This document shows positions 51,770 to 63,182 of a DNA stretch of 64,000 bases, one piece after another. Numbering within the stretch: the stretch's first letter is position 1; every line of letters starts with the position of its first letter. This stretch comes from Macrosoma leucophasiata (lineage: Eukaryota > Arthropoda > Insecta > Lepidoptera > Hedylidae): the NCBI GenBank assembly GCA_036365455.1, contig JAWQUS010000030.1, forward strand, positions 16,698,001 to 16,762,000, given 5' to 3'. The translations under genes were made by a program, and so were the position numbers. The notes under the pieces are model-generated. The model was given only the letters and a program-made list of their open reading frames with translations, had not been told where the DNA came from and did no database searches.

Positions 51770-52976
51770 TTTACATAAATTTTCGCACACAGTTAATTAA
51801 AATGACACATTTTTAACCTATTTTGTAAACCACAAAGCTAGCCGCCATTTGCTTATTAACTTAAATGACACAAATCTACACTTTTCGTGAACTCCAGACT
51901 TTACATTAATAGTATTAGAGTTTGAGTTTGACAACGTGTTATTTAATTCTCTATTTCCTCAAACCGCAGTTGACAACCCTAGCCGCCGTTGGCTCATTTG
52001 CTAAATACATACTGATCAATGATTTAACTGTACTCGCTGTAGGTCGTTTTTAAATGGTACGGTTAATGAGGTGGTTTATTACTGGTTAATCAATTAACTT
52101 TCGTCTCAATGAGGCGACAGGCGTTAGACTACCTCGCTGCTACTAGTCCGTCAACGCCGAAATAATCTTCCTAGTTTCCTTACCATCACATTGTCTTTAT
52201 TTTAATTTGATTAAAATTTTAACTGCTGTGTGTATTGGACTTAAGTCTAATTTTCAGCAGAGTTTTTAACTGTGTATATTTTTTATTAGAGAAGCTCTGC
52301 CCAACAAATTAAAAAAACACTTGGACTTTGATAAATGAATGACGTTCTGATTATTTTTTTTTATTTCATTTCACATAAATTGGCGCACACAGAGTAAATT
52401 TAAATGACACATACCTACATACTTTACGAGAACTCTTGATAATACATTAATAATCAATTTTTAATTAGACAAATTGTGATTTTGTTTTCATCCTATTTTC
52501 TGCAATCGCGATGGACAACCCTAGCCACAATTTGCTAAATACATACTGATCAGTGATTTAACTGTGCGCGCTGTAGGGCGTTTTTAAATGGTGCGGTTAA
52601 TGAGGTGGTTAATGAATTTACGTTCGGGATGAGGCGTCGCCCTCCATCGCTGCCGATGGTAACAAGTACTTCAACGCGAAATTAATTTGCCTACCTAACA
52701 CTTTTTCTCAATTTTGACAGCAATCTGCATTCGATTGTAGTTGTTTTTTTTAATACATATATATGTAAAAAAATATAAAATAAGTTGTATCAATAAATAA
52801 GTGGAATAATAATAATAATGGTGCAGTTAATGAGGTGGTTAATTAATTTTCGTTCAGAATTGAGACGTCGCCCTCCATCGCTGCCGATGTTAACAAGTAC
52901 TTCAACGCGAAATTAATTTGCCTACCTAACACTTTGTCTCAATTTTGACAGCAATCTGTATTCGATTGTAGTTTCA
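51770..52976. repeat. Tandem block, three diverged copies
   Basis: Copies about 51770-52205, 52372-52745 and 52818-52976. Anchors are acataaatt..cgcacacag, gacaaccctagcc, aatacatactgatca.tgat, aaatggt.c.gttaatgagg and ctccatcgctgccgatg. The last two are nearly identical over 150 bp, while the first has drifted. Confidence 0.82.
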
Positions 52977-53407
52977 TATCCAGTTAAGTTTGAACTGAAT
53001 ATATTTTTAATTAGTAATGTCCTCCTCAATAGTGATTATACTTAGTATTTTGCTTTTCTGATTACCTATTTTTTAACAAGTCCTCCAACGTGGGTTTAAT
53101 ATTCCTATTAATAAGTATACTTTAACAACTGTCTTTATTGGGTTGTAGTTTTATCTTCAAAAGAGGTTCACCAAGTTATATTTTTGACTAGCCTTTTCCC
53201 TCAGCTTTGTCGGAAATTGTTTTGCTACTAAAATTAGCATAATTATGTACTTTCTTAGGTTAAGACTAATTCTATTAGAAATTTGATTACAGTTTTACAG
53301 AGAGACGAAGTTACGTTTTTTAAGAATTTTTCAAATAAATCTCGTATTAGTATATTCAAACAAACGAACAAAAGACTCTTCAGTGGACTTACTGGAATTA
53401 CTTTAGT
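52977..53407. other. No gene seen
   Basis: AT-rich. A ttttgactagcc to cgtattagtatattc stretch (53185-53355) could be a worn Lep1 copy, but the diagnostic interior is not clear. Confidence 0.3.
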
Positions 53408-53480
53408 AGGTATGTCAGGACCGGGATATCTGGCGCTCCACACTCTCTGCCTACCCCGTTAGGGACCTGGGGGATACATA
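53408..53480 (+). pseudogene. LINE-C tail
   Basis: tatgtcaggaccgggatatc to cgttagggacctggggg and atacatacatt. The stop codon region is altered by a small deletion (gcgtgaa lost). Confidence 0.82.
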
Positions 53481-54337
53481 CATTGGTATACATAAATCAG
53501 GAAAAGGACAATTAACGCGTTTGTTTACGTAAACTGATACCGAGCGGCTACTGGCGCGCTGCCACTAAAGTCCAGTCGACAATATGGGACCGGACTGAAA
53601 CTTACACGTTAGCGAAAACTCTCACCAATGCAATTACCGACTCGAATTGGTGCTGTTTTGACTTATATGTATGAAGGTAAAAATATAATATAATATTAAA
53701 AAATATATATATAATATTTACTTTTATATTCGTTCACGTTTATATTAAGTTACTAAAAAATGGACTGTATTAAATGTTAAAGTTTCGATTTTCTGTATAC
53801 TAAATAGCCTTCATTTAAAAAAAGTATTGACATAAAACTAATTAAAAAAGGGCTCAAAGTTGTTCAAATTTTGTACATAAATTTAAAGGCGCAACCCTCG
53901 TAATCGTTTAAAAAAACAGACAATACAAGCCATACAACCCTGTAATTATCTGATGATATATTGTTTGAAGGTTATTAAGTCATAACTCACTTCAGACTTT
54001 TTATCAATTTTTTGAACCTCCTAATTATTTGTTTGCGTGCTTTTCATCGTTAAGTTACATTTTATTCAATCCACTATGAGTTAAATTAACTTCGCGAGGT
54101 TTTTATTAGATTCTTTTATAAGTTTTTATGTAAACTGCAGTAAATAACTGTTATTTGCTACTGTCTACTTTGCTGTGTAATGTCTGCGCCGACATTATCT
54201 TTGCTATAATGTGTTTGAAGAGAGACGCTAAAATTGAAAAAATGTGGCTGAACATTGAAAAATGTGTCCATGAACATGAAGTCGCGATCATAGCTAGTAA
54301 ATCAAAAATGCGTCTGAAGACGCAGTTTTTTCTATTT
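53481..54337. other. No gene seen
   Basis: AT-rich, unique-looking. Overlapping opposite-strand frames at 54151-54445 show no motif. Confidence 0.3.
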
Positions 54338-54609
54338 TTGCAAACAAGCATGCAGTACACATTGATGTTAAATGATGCAGCCTATAGACACCCACACAAC
54401 GACCAGAGGTCAAAATACAGATGCGTTACCACTTCTGAGGCCTAAAGTATTATGCCTCTGTGCCGGAAATTACAGAGCCGTACATCATACCACCTGACTG
54501 GAACACGATAGTGCTGAACACTACCATTAAGCGGCAAGTATATTAGGGTAGTAGGTAATGCGGTGGTGCCTACGCCCGCGAGCTCCGTCCCTGGAGCTCT
54601 ACCACCAGT
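54338..54609 (-). mobile_element. SINE-A, near full length
   Basis: gcaaacaagcatgcagtaca to ctctaccaccagt, with an 11-bp tagggtagtag expansion at 54542 and a catac insertion near 54485. The A-rich tail end is missing. Confidence 0.9.
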
Positions 54610-54667
54610 AGAAAATAGGTTATGCGCTCGCTCATCAAACAAGGCATCGTTGGCGTCGCCTGAGCCT

Positions 54668-55605
54668 TAAAATATGAAACAGTTTGCCCCGGCTATAAAT
54701 TCGAATTTCACGAACAGTTCACGTTATGCTCACGAACAACGCAGCCAAAATGAAGGCGAGTGCGGTACAAAATAAATGTAACTTGAAGTTTCCACTGCAA
54801 AGCAATTGCGCGTTTCGTGTGCAACGGGTATATTCGAAAAGAACAATTGCAACTGTGATCGTTTATTAGCAAAGTTTGTCCACCCAGCCAAGTTAGACGT
54901 GTGCACATCGCTTGAATATCAATGTATCACGATAAAACTTTGATAAATAAAATCATCGCGTAGAAAACATAGTTTTATCAATATCCCGTCGACGAATAAA
55001 GATAAATCGGTATTACTTACTACCTTAAGCTCATCAAAATAAGAAACCGCTATGTATCCGGGCGATAAATTCTAATTTCATGAACATTACTATTACATTA
55101 TAAAACTCAAAAAACGAAGCGCAGAAGGCAGAGTGCGGCATAAAATAAATCTAACTTTTAAGTTTTCTGACAATCTTCCTTTTATGAAAGAAATTATTAT
55201 AATTTATTGGACGAAATTATTTATTATTTATTTATAATAACAAAGAAGTAAGGTTTCAGAAAATACATCTATGGATAAAAATGGGCCTTAGAAAACATCG
55301 ATAATTTGTTTTATTTTTTCAGATACTTACTCAATAAATAAAGATCAAACGCTATTAACTTACGAACTAAAACTTCACAATACTTGAAATAGGAAACAGT
55401 TTCTTCCGGCAATAAATTCTTTTTTCAGGAACATTTCACGCGATGCCCACAAACAACACAGTCCAAATATAAGGCCGAGTGAGGTATAAATGTAACTTTA
55501 AGTTTCCAAATGCAATCGCGCGTTACAACGAGTAAATTCGAAAAGAACAACTGGGACCGTTTGTTAGAGAAGTTTGTCCACCCGCCACAGTTAGGGATGG
55601 AAATA
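54668..55605. repeat. Tandem block, three copies of about 360 bp
   Basis: Units start near 54668, 55036 and 55386 with aaa.atgaaac.g or similar, then taaattc.aatttca.gaac, gtg.ggta.aaaataaat.taac and a gtttgtccaccc block in units 1 and 3 (54879, 55572). Unit 2 lacks the latter half. SINE-E begins right after unit 3. Confidence 0.82.
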
Positions 55606-55609
55606 TTGA

Positions 55610-55775
55610 CGACCCGGTTAGTCCAGCGGTGTGAGATGACTTGTGTTTCTTTCGGGTCTGGGTGTTTGTGTACGTGTTGTATGTGTACAACGGCACCCAC
55701 GACACCTAGGTTTATACCTACTGTGGGGCTGTGAGTGTAAGCGTATTTTATTTTATTTTTTTTTAAATATAAACG
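55610..55775 (+). mobile_element. SINE-E with deleted T arm
   Basis: gacccggttagtccagcggt then a jump from gagatgacttg to tttcgggtctgggtgtttg, removing the B box. It ends attttattttatttttt. It could not be transcribed from an internal promoter as it stands. Confidence 0.85.
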
Positions 55776-56029
55776 TCGATGTATCAATACTTCGACATAT
55801 GATAAATTAAACGAAATATGATAAATTTTCGTCCGGTTACATTATTTTTTATATCATGAAAGGGGCAAACAAAAAAGAGTTCAGTGGGAAATTAAAAATT
55901 GTAGTTTGATTTGTAATTATTGATTTTTTATAGTCATTCATGCCAAGTTACATTATGCATATTATAGACAGTGATAATAAATTGACTAATGATTTAACAC
56001 CCAAATCAGAGCCTTATAACACATACACA
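55776..56029. other. No gene seen
   Basis: AT-rich spacer between SINE-E and a LINE remnant. Confidence 0.3.
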
Positions 56030-56444
56030 CATACAAAGGCATAACACCTTCCACGATCGTAGGAAAGCGAGAACAGGCGCGTCAGAACGGGGGTAAGCTC
56101 GGGAGCGCACATCTTCATCACCACTGCAGGGACGGAGTCCGGCCCACTCGACTTCTTGATGTCAAGGGATAAAAGCGCTCGCCTGACGTTCTTCTGAGAG
56201 AATTTGACGTCAGGCATAGAGCTTTCACAGCGCGGGATGGTAGGCGCTGTGACACCCATGTCATTAAGAGTCGAGTTTGAGGCAAAGTGGCTGCCCAGAA
56301 GATCGGCTTTCTCTTTTCTTCTTTTGCCGTGTGGGCTAGGCTATCATCAAGTTTTCCCAGTGGTGGGAAAGATGACCGACAAAAGTTCCCTTCGATAGCT
56401 TTGGCAAGAGACCAATAGGCACGGCTCCCGGGAGGATGCCTCAT
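56030..56444 (-). pseudogene. Jockey-like LINE, start of RT domain
   Basis: Minus strand, two frames. The upstream part is PPGSRAYWSLAKAIEGNF with LGKLDDSLAHTAKEEK (about 56300-56440). The downstream part is KFSQKNVRRALLSLDIKKSS then GPDSVPAVVMKMCAPELTPV (about 56050-56210), the conserved start of the reverse transcriptase in Jockey-type LINEs. Frameshifts separate them, and the catalytic core is absent. Confidence 0.87.
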
Positions 56445-56564
56445 TAGTTTCTTGCCAACTCTACCGACTATGCCATTATCATTAAAAAAAGTTCTGCGGT
56501 CATACTACGACCTTTAATTGCGAACCTTAAATAAATCGCAATTTTTTTTAGCTTGCGCTCACAA

Positions 56565-56741
56565 CCTTATACTAGGTATGAACTTGTGTCGTGGATGCCG
56601 CTGTATACACACAACACATACACAAACACCCAGACCCGAAACAAATATCTGTAGGCAATACAAATATTTGTCCCGGTGCGGGGATCGAAACCGCGACCTT
56701 CTTATTAAACGATCGTCTCACCCCGCTGGACTAACCGGGTC
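56565..56741 (-). mobile_element. SINE-E
   Basis: actaggtatgaacttgtgtc to ccgctggactaaccgggtc, complete head with reverse B box gcggggatcgaaaccgc. The tail is short. Confidence 0.88.
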
Positions 56742-56781
56742 ATAAAACTTTGTCACCAACCATTACAGCGATCATCAAGAA

Positions 56782-57001
56782 ATAATGCACATCGAGCCTA
56801 TAAAAGTGACAATCGGCTAGTTTCGGCTTTTTAGAGCGTTATCTCTGCTGCAAACTGCCTACGTAAGCATTCGTAGTCCGGTATGGGTCTAAACTTGATC
56901 AAAATGGTCGACGAACGTCAAATAGGTAAGGTGCGAAAGAGATAATGCTCTGCAGATCCGAAATAAGCCGACATCTCTTCTTGAGGTCGATGTGTATTAT
57001 T
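56782..57001. mobile_element. MITE G, complete copy
   Basis: About 220 bp with 70-bp imperfect inverted ends: left aataatgcacatcgagcc, cggctagtttcggc, agagcgttatctctg; right (inverse) aataatacacatcgacc, cggcttatttcgg, agagcattatctctt. The centre has catttgacgttcgtcgacc in the reverse sense. It serves as the intact reference for the nested copy at 43457. Confidence 0.83.
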
Positions 57002-57099
57002 TGTTGTTGGATACTGTACCTTATGCCTTCATATGAACTGTCATGTAAACAAATGAAACAATTTCTAGATTCACTCATTCATAAGTGCTATTAAAAATA

Positions 57100-57613
57100 A
57101 AAATAAGACAATTATTAAGGATACAGCGACATCTTAGCAATATTTTATAAAGTGTTAAGTCTATCATATCTAACGTAAACGTAACTTCACGCCTGTAATC
57201 CCCGAAGGGGTAGGCAGAGGTAAATGCATGCATTCAATCATACATGCAAACACCCACGATTCGCCGGTTACGTTTTAGCCCATGTAACAGGTGGCGAGCC
57301 TATTGACATCTCCGGCCACATATCCAAACTTCGAGGTACTGGGAGACTTCCAGAAAATGGAAAAATCTCAATGGAACCAGAGATAAAGGATTTAACACTG
57401 TTATCTCTAATATACCCCGACCCAGAAATCGAACCCTGGACCCCAGCGTAGTAGTAGTGGCCTGCTACCACTAGACAACTGAGGCAATTAAATTATCATA
57501 TCTGTTAGAATGAATTAGTTATCCATAGATATCGTTCACCGACCCCATGATCGGTTAAATAAAAAAGTAAAAGAGAAATGCGACGTTCAGATGTGGGGCT
57601 TTGGTAGCTTAGT
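57100..57613 (+). repeat. Unit B2, split by SINE-D and cut by SINE-A
   Basis: Spacer part 57100-57180 (gacaattattaaggatacag, cgacatcttagcaatatt), then after SINE-D atatcgttcaccgaccc, tgatcggtt and the first bases of the tRNA-like part (ggctttggtagcttagtg). It stops inside the A box where SINE-A begins. Confidence 0.68.
57181..57486 (-). mobile_element. SINE-D, full length
   Basis: gtaacttcacgcctgtaatc to tagacaactgaggca. Inserted in unit B2. Confidence 0.9.
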
Positions 57614-57876
57614 GCTCCAGTGACGGAGCTCGCGGGCGTAGGCAACACCGCATTACCTAATGTACTTGCCGCTAAATGGTAGTGTTTAGCACTATCGTGT
57701 TCCGGTCAGGTGGTAATGTCGGTCCTGTTAAGCATAACACCTTAAGCCTCAGGAGTGGTAACGCATCTACATTTTGACCTTGGTCTTTGTGTGGGTGCCT
57801 ATAGGCTGCAGTCATCACTTAACATCAATGTGAACTGCATGCTAGTTTACCACTTCCATTACATAAAAAAAAAATA
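57611..57876 (+). mobile_element. SINE-A fused to a tRNA-like 5' end
   Basis: The copy starts at ctccagtgacggagctcgc, and the 14 bp before it in the consensus are replaced by ggtagcttagtg of unit B2. About 20 bp are missing at cctgttaagcataac. It ends ttaccacttccattacata and a long A-run. Confidence 0.88.
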
Positions 57877-58310
57877 GTTATGCAAAAAATAATATTCGCT
57901 TTTAAACAAAGAAAAAGAAATACTACAGCTGTTATTTCTGGACAGAAATACGATGAGTAATTAAAACTCATGATTGTTATTACAGAATGAATATCACACG
58001 ACAAATGACCTACATCAAATTTGAATCAAGTAAGCCTTCGTAATTATAGTTTGAGAATGGATTGCGTGAAAATATTTTTTAGATTTAACTTTCCTTTACA
58101 TCACACAGTTTGCACGAATATGGTGCGAGTGACAGTTAAAATGTGTACAATTCAAATTTCATATTATACTATTAAGATATGGCAGGTATTTAAATAGGGT
58201 GTTTTATTTTTAGTGAGATTGTTATAAGCTTACTTCATGTGCAATAAAATTTCGATGCAAATTCGTTTTCACTCATGGGGCCTGACCTCTAAATTTCCCT
58301 TGCCTCGTCC
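57877..58310. other. No gene seen
   Basis: AT-rich, unique-looking. Confidence 0.3.
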
Positions 58311-58339
58311 CCCCTCTCCTCCTCTTTCTATCCCTCTCA

Positions 58340-58376
<37 letters not shown>

Positions 58377-58400
58377 GCCCCCCCCCTCCCCTCTCTGTGT
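58311..58400. repeat. Pyrimidine-rich low-complexity tract with (CT)n
   Basis: cctctcctcctctttctatc, then about 14 ct units at 58345-58372 and a ccccccctcccctctctg run. A plus frame of 72 residues crosses it and is compositional. Confidence 0.95.
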
Positions 58401-59339
58401 ATCTCATCTTTGCTCTCTCCATCAACAGAGCTCAAACAGTTGTGTTTCGATATAATAATTGATTCGAGTGAAAGGAGCTACGCATCTCTCTAGTCTGGCA
58501 GTGTAGTGTGAGATTTTGACAACAGTAGCACTGTCATTTAAAAAAAAAAGGATGGGAGGGATTTCACAAATGTTTACAGAGCACATTGTTTGAGAATGTA
58601 ATTTAATAATTTTTTTGTTCAATTATTCGTTTCATTATTTCTGCATTTTCTAATGAAATCTCTAATGTCTAATGAAATCATAATAATTTAAAATAATGCA
58701 AAAGTATAAAATCCGCCATAAAAATGAACCTTCAAAATTCATTTTTAAGTTACTGAGAGTTGGCAGTCAACAGTTAATCAGGGAACATAAAACGTATATT
58801 TCAAAACTTTAGGAGTCGCTATTAAAAACTCTCATAGGAACATAATTTTTCCTGAAAAATAATATGAAACTTAATACTGAGAGTATTAAGTTTACGACAA
58901 TTTTTAGTGTTATTACATATTACTATGTACTAAAATGTAGTTTCATTTAACGACGTAGTTTCTAGTTATAGAAAGTTCTCGTGTTAAGTGTCAATTTTAA
59001 AACCTACGCTAAACATTGTTTATACAATGTTTGTAGCGCTCGTAGGCGTCTACGACCTACGCTACATGCTACGTGAGCTACGTGCTACGATAATGTAGAT
59101 CACGCAATCGTTTCGTACATTTGAATATTGTAATGTTTCTCACCTATTTATAGCTGTTTTTTTTATCGAATGTGAACAAGCATAGCTTCACGCCTATAAT
59201 CCTTGAAGGAGTAGACAGAGGTGCATTTCACACAATCCTCCAATTTTTTATTTCATACAGTTTTTGTTTTAATTTTACCAAATATACATTACCCAAATTT
59301 ACGTAATTTGACTGATTAGTGTTAAGAGGCCGAAAATAA
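58401..59339. other. No gene seen; short palindromes near 59000
   Basis: acattgtttatacaatgt and nested tacgctac/gtagcgct/tacgtgctacg words lie at 59008-59095. A SINE-D scrap (agcttcacgcctataatcc) is at 59184-59222. Confidence 0.4.
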
Positions 59340-59500
59340 CTGGTGTGTTGATTTGATAATCGGTTTGAAAGCGGTCTGAAAAGCGACCAAAATGTCGAGT
59401 AGATTTTAATAATCATTGTAATTTAATATACGTGAGATAAATCTGTCAAAACAAATTTCTTTCAATGAGTGTAGCTCGCGAAAACTAAAGAACACATCCA
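59340..59500. repeat. Repeat K copy
   Basis: tgaaaagcgaccaaaatgtc, aatcattgtaatttaatata and cgtgagataaatctg, ending ctcgcgaaaactaaagaaca. SINE-A follows. Confidence 0.7.
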
Positions 59501-59502
59501 TG

Positions 59503-59785
59503 TTTTTTATGTAATGTAGGTGGCAAACAAGCATGCAGTCCACTTGGATGTTAAGTGATGACTGTAGCCTATAGACACTCACAAAAAGACCGAGGTCAAA
59601 ATGCAGATGCGTTACCACTCCTGAGGCCTAAGGTGTTATGCCTCTGTGCCGGAAATTACAGGGCCGTACATTACCACCTGACCGGAACACGTTAACGCTA
59701 AACACCACCATTTAGCGGAAAGTATATTAGGTAATGCAGTGGTGCCTACGCCCACGAGTTCCGTCACTGGTGCTCTACCACCAGT
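59503..59785 (-). mobile_element. SINE-A, near full length
   Basis: tttttatgtaatgtaggtgg to gctctaccaccagt, full diagnostic blocks with cacgttaacgctaaacacc in place of cacgatagtgctgaacac. Confidence 0.92.
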
Positions 59786-59953
59786 AAAACATGACATAAA
59801 TCCAGTGTCGTCTTGGTAAATAATATTCTATGAAGTTTGAATAACTCCGAAGGCCGATAAGATAAACAAACCTAAAAATAGCTTGTCATTCAATTTGAGG
59901 ACGTCCACATCCGAATATGTTTGCGTTACAGTATTCCAAATATACGTAACTAT

Positions 59954-60263
59954 CGTAACTTCACGCCTGCGATCCCCGAAGGGGTAGGCAGAGGTAAATG
60001 CATGCATTCAAGCATACATGCAAACACCCACGACTAGCCGGTTACGTTTTGGCCCATGTAACAGGTGGCGAACCTGTTGCCATCTCCGGGCACATTACCA
60101 AACTCCGAGGTACTGGGAAACTTCCAGAAAATGGAAATATCTCAATAGAACCAGAGATAAAGGATTTTTAAACCGTTATCTCTGATAGTCCCCGACCCGG
60201 GAATCGAACCCAGGACCCCCAGCGTAGTAGTAGTGGCCTTCTACCACTACGCTACGGAGGCAG
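59954..60263 (-). mobile_element. SINE-D, full length
   Basis: cgtaacttcacgcctgcgat to actacgctacggaggcag, with B box (reverse gggttcgattcccggg) and A box intact. Confidence 0.92.
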
Positions 60264-61142
60264 TTTAAATATACGTTTAAATATACGTAGTTTTATCAAA
60301 ACTATGCCACATTTTTTTCTTCCTATTATAGCATCGCTATTACGTGTATTGCGAGTGTCAAGTAAAACGATATCTCGTATTCGTATTTATTAAAGCAGCG
60401 TTAAAGTTAGTAGAATATAGTCAGTCAATTATTTATTAAGTATGTCAGTCAAGTGAGTTACAGTCAGTTATTCGAGTAAAGCGATGGCTACTTTACCAGA
60501 ACATTTACAATGAAGTTTTGGAGGCAATCTGAAAGGTCGCGTTTTCGCACTGTTATTCTATTTCGCTATACACGGGCACTGTAATAAACATATATCAAAC
60601 AAAATGCCACCAACTTTATTTAATATAACTTAAAAGTACACCAAGCAAATGAAATAAAATAAGAGCACCATACGCCTCTTTCAAGGTTCCCGCCTAAACT
60701 CCATTCTATGCCACTTTACTATGAGTTTTATCTCGTATGAGTTTTATCTCGTAACTCGATTTTCTAATCGAGGTATTTAAGCGTGTGCATTATTTGAGTG
60801 TGAATGTTTTATAGTATAAAAGCTGAACTTTAAAAATATAAGTTGGGGATCTATTAAAATATGTTACCTCCAAAGCCGGACAGTTTAGATGGTTTCTTCA
60901 ACTTACCAGACACGTTGAAAGTCTGCTAGCTAGTGAGTGTGTTTAGCCTATGTTAGAGGCATGCACAGACAAACTTCCAGCTTTTATAAAACAACGAAGG
61001 TCTGGCCGTCCTGGGCTCTCGAGCTATTATGTGAGATATCAAATTAAAATTCCAATTGTAAGGATCTAAAATATATTTTTGGGTAATTTTTAAATCTATG
61101 GTTTTGAAGTTATTGAAGAAAGTAGGCAAAATTTCCACCTTA
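60264..61142. other. No gene supported
   Basis: Two short ATG frames (MATLPEHLQ at 60484, MLPPKPDSLDG at 60861) recall LTR-element gag starts only vaguely, and no LTR pair was found. gaagttttggaggcaat at 60511 also occurs at 11738. Confidence 0.35.
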
Positions 61143-61270
61143 CGAGGCTATACGTTACCATCTAACCGGAACAGGATAGTGCTGAACACTACCACTTCGC
61201 GGCAGATAGATAAGGTAGTGCGGTGGTTCCTACGCCCTCGAGTCCCTACACTGGAATTCTACCGTCAGTG
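61143..61270 (-). mobile_element. SINE-A 5' half, variant subfamily
   Basis: taccatctaaccggaacagg to tggaattctaccgtcagtg. Uses the accatctaacc form. Confidence 0.78.
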
Positions 61271-61304
61271 TAAAGGATAAAAAAAGATGGGAGTAATCGT
61301 ATCG

Positions 61305-61840
61305 TACTAATATTATAACTGGTGGTAGAGCTCCAGTGACGGAGCTCGCGGGCGTAGGCACCACCGCATTACCTGATTTACTTGCCGCTAAATGGTAGTG
61401 TTAAACACTATCGTGTTCCGGTCAGGTGGTAATGTACGGCCCTGTAATTTCCGGCACAGAGGCATAACACCTTAGGCCTCAGGAGTGGTAACGCATTTGC
61501 ATTTTGACCTTGGTCTTTGTGTGGGTGTCTATACCTGTGGCTGCAGTCATCACTTAACATCAATGTGAACTGCATGCTTGTATGCCACTTCAATTACATA
61601 AAAAAAAAAAAAAAATGCGAAAGTTTGTGTGTTTGTTTGTTACTCCTTCACGCAAAATGTGCTGTACCGATTTTCATAAAATTTGGCTCACACATAAAGG
61701 GTAATTTGGATTAACACATAAGATAGTTTTTATCCCGAAAAAAAAATTCCGGTGGGATGCCATGGGCTGATTTGATGAGTTTCCACAGGTTACGCGAAAA
61801 GCGACCTACACGCGGGCGGAGCCGCGGGCAACAGATAGTT
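61305..61840 (+). mobile_element. Lep1-like Helitron carrying a SINE-A
   Basis: The head actaatattata at 61308 is separated from its continuation atgcgaaagtttgtgtgtt (61614) by a SINE-A. The body has actccttcacgcaaaatgtg and ctgtaccgattttcataaaa, and the tail acacgcgggcggagccgcgg then gcaacagatagt, with its GC-rich stem. Confidence 0.88.
61318..61614 (+). mobile_element. SINE-A, full length with long A tail
   Basis: aactggtggtagagctccag to cacttcaattacataaaa and 15 A. Close to the consensus, with a tacctgtggctg insertion. Its place inside Lep1 dates it as younger than that Helitron. Confidence 0.93.
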
Positions 61841-61857
61841 TACTATGAAAATATAAA

Positions 61858-62095
61858 TATTGAACCTTCGTAAAATGTGGAACCCTGAAAGCGACAAAAA
61901 TTTAACGAATGCGGATATTTGGGGGAGCACGTAATCACTGTCGAGTCAGGTGGCGTCGGTAAACAGAGCCATTGCGGTCAACCTGCCCCCTTAGAGGCGT
62001 GGAAACTCGTTAAAAGTATGTCTATTGAAACTTATTTACGTATAAGAGCACTGTCACGAAATGGTTTGTGGTTTTATCGCGATGGGTTTTTTTCA
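61858..62095. repeat. Duplicated block, partner at 63690-63900
   Basis: Shared with the window's end: gtggaaccc, gtcgagtcaggtg.cgtcgg, gccattgcggtcaacctgcc, cttgttaaaag and ttttatcgcgatgg. Separation about 1.83 kb, with SINE-A and the tRNA-like array between. Confidence 0.78.
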
Positions 62096-62141
62096 TTGTT
62101 TTCTTCATTTCTAGCTGTAAGTTTTTAAGGGTTCCTTTTTA

Positions 62142-62470
62142 ACCGACTTTGAAAAAAAGGAGAAGGTTCCCAATTCGTCCGGATCTTTTTTTTATGTAAT
62201 GGAAGTGGTAAACAAGCATGCAGTTCACATTGATGTTAAGTGATGACGGCAGCCTATAGACACCCACACAAAGACCAAGGTCAAAATGCAGATGCGTTAC
62301 CACTCCTGAGGCCTAAGGTGTTATGCCTCTGTGCCGGAAATGGCAGGGTCGTACATTACCACCTGACCGGAACACGATAGTGCTGAACACAAGCATTTAG
62401 CGGCAAGTATGTTAGGTAATGCGGTGGTGCCCATGCCCGCGAGCTCAGTCACTGGAGCTCTACCACCAGT
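62142..62470 (-). mobile_element. SINE-A inserted at repeat J
   Basis: Repeat J piece 62142-62188 (plus) precedes. SINE-A runs from tttttttatgtaatggaag (62185) to gctctaccaccagt (62470) with very few changes, one of the best copies here. Confidence 0.9.
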
Positions 62471-62798
62471 TATTTACGTAGGCGGCTCGTCTCGAAACGG
62501 CTTTAGTCTACTTTACCGGGCAATCGGCGAGCGCAATGGGCTCTCAGTGTAAAAAAAGGATCAGTACCACGTTGGGCCCGCACCTTGTACACTATATCAA
62601 AAAATAGAGAAAAATAGGTACGTAGAAACATGGGAAAATACCTCAAAAAATAATTTTAATCATTGATTTTTTGTCGGAAATATTAATTTTAGGTAATTTT
62701 TGTATGACAACAATATGTCATTGTTTTTATATTATTTCGTATTAACACATGCTTGTGAAATATATTTTATTTTTAAAGAAAAATGGAAAGAAAAATTT

Positions 62799-62874
62799 GA
62801 CTTCAGGTGAGACTCGAACTCGCGACCTACTGGGAATCTAGTCCAGCCGCTCTTCCAATTGAGCTACTGAAGCC
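62799..62874 (-). tRNA. tRNA-like sequence of unit B
   Basis: A box tagctcaattgg and B box-like gagttcgagtctc on the minus strand. Acceptor ggcttca/tgaagtc has one G.T pair. Same formal AGA anticodon as 665-740, no long variable arm. Tandem and spacer-linked, so read as repeat. Confidence 0.5.
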
Positions 62875-63106
62875 CTGCCCGATTTGTCAAATCTTTCCTT
62901 CACATCTATTGCATTGCTTTATGGTAGCAGCAGCGCCATCTATTACCAACTATGCTAGTTAGGCACCGATATAATAGACTTTTCAGTTTATTGAATATCG
63001 TAAAGAAATCGCTTTTACCCTTAATAATTGTTTTTATATTATTTCGCATTAACACATGCTTGTGAAATATATTTTATTTTTTAAAGAAAAATGGAAAGAA
63101 AAATTT

Positions 63107-63182
63107 GACTTCAGGCGAGACTCGAACTCGCGACCTACTGGGAATCTAGTCCAGCCGCTCTTCCAATTGAGCTACTGAAGCC
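63107..63182 (-). tRNA. tRNA-like sequence of unit B
   Basis: Differs from the copy at 62799 by one base in the T stem (cgcctgaagtc for cacctgaagtc on the minus strand), which here makes the T stem perfect. The remaining arms are identical. Confidence 0.5.

Noticed and set aside
60484..60960. LTR retrotransposon gag start
   Set aside because: Two short ATG frames look vaguely like gag beginnings, but no LTR pair, primer-binding site or pol motif was found.
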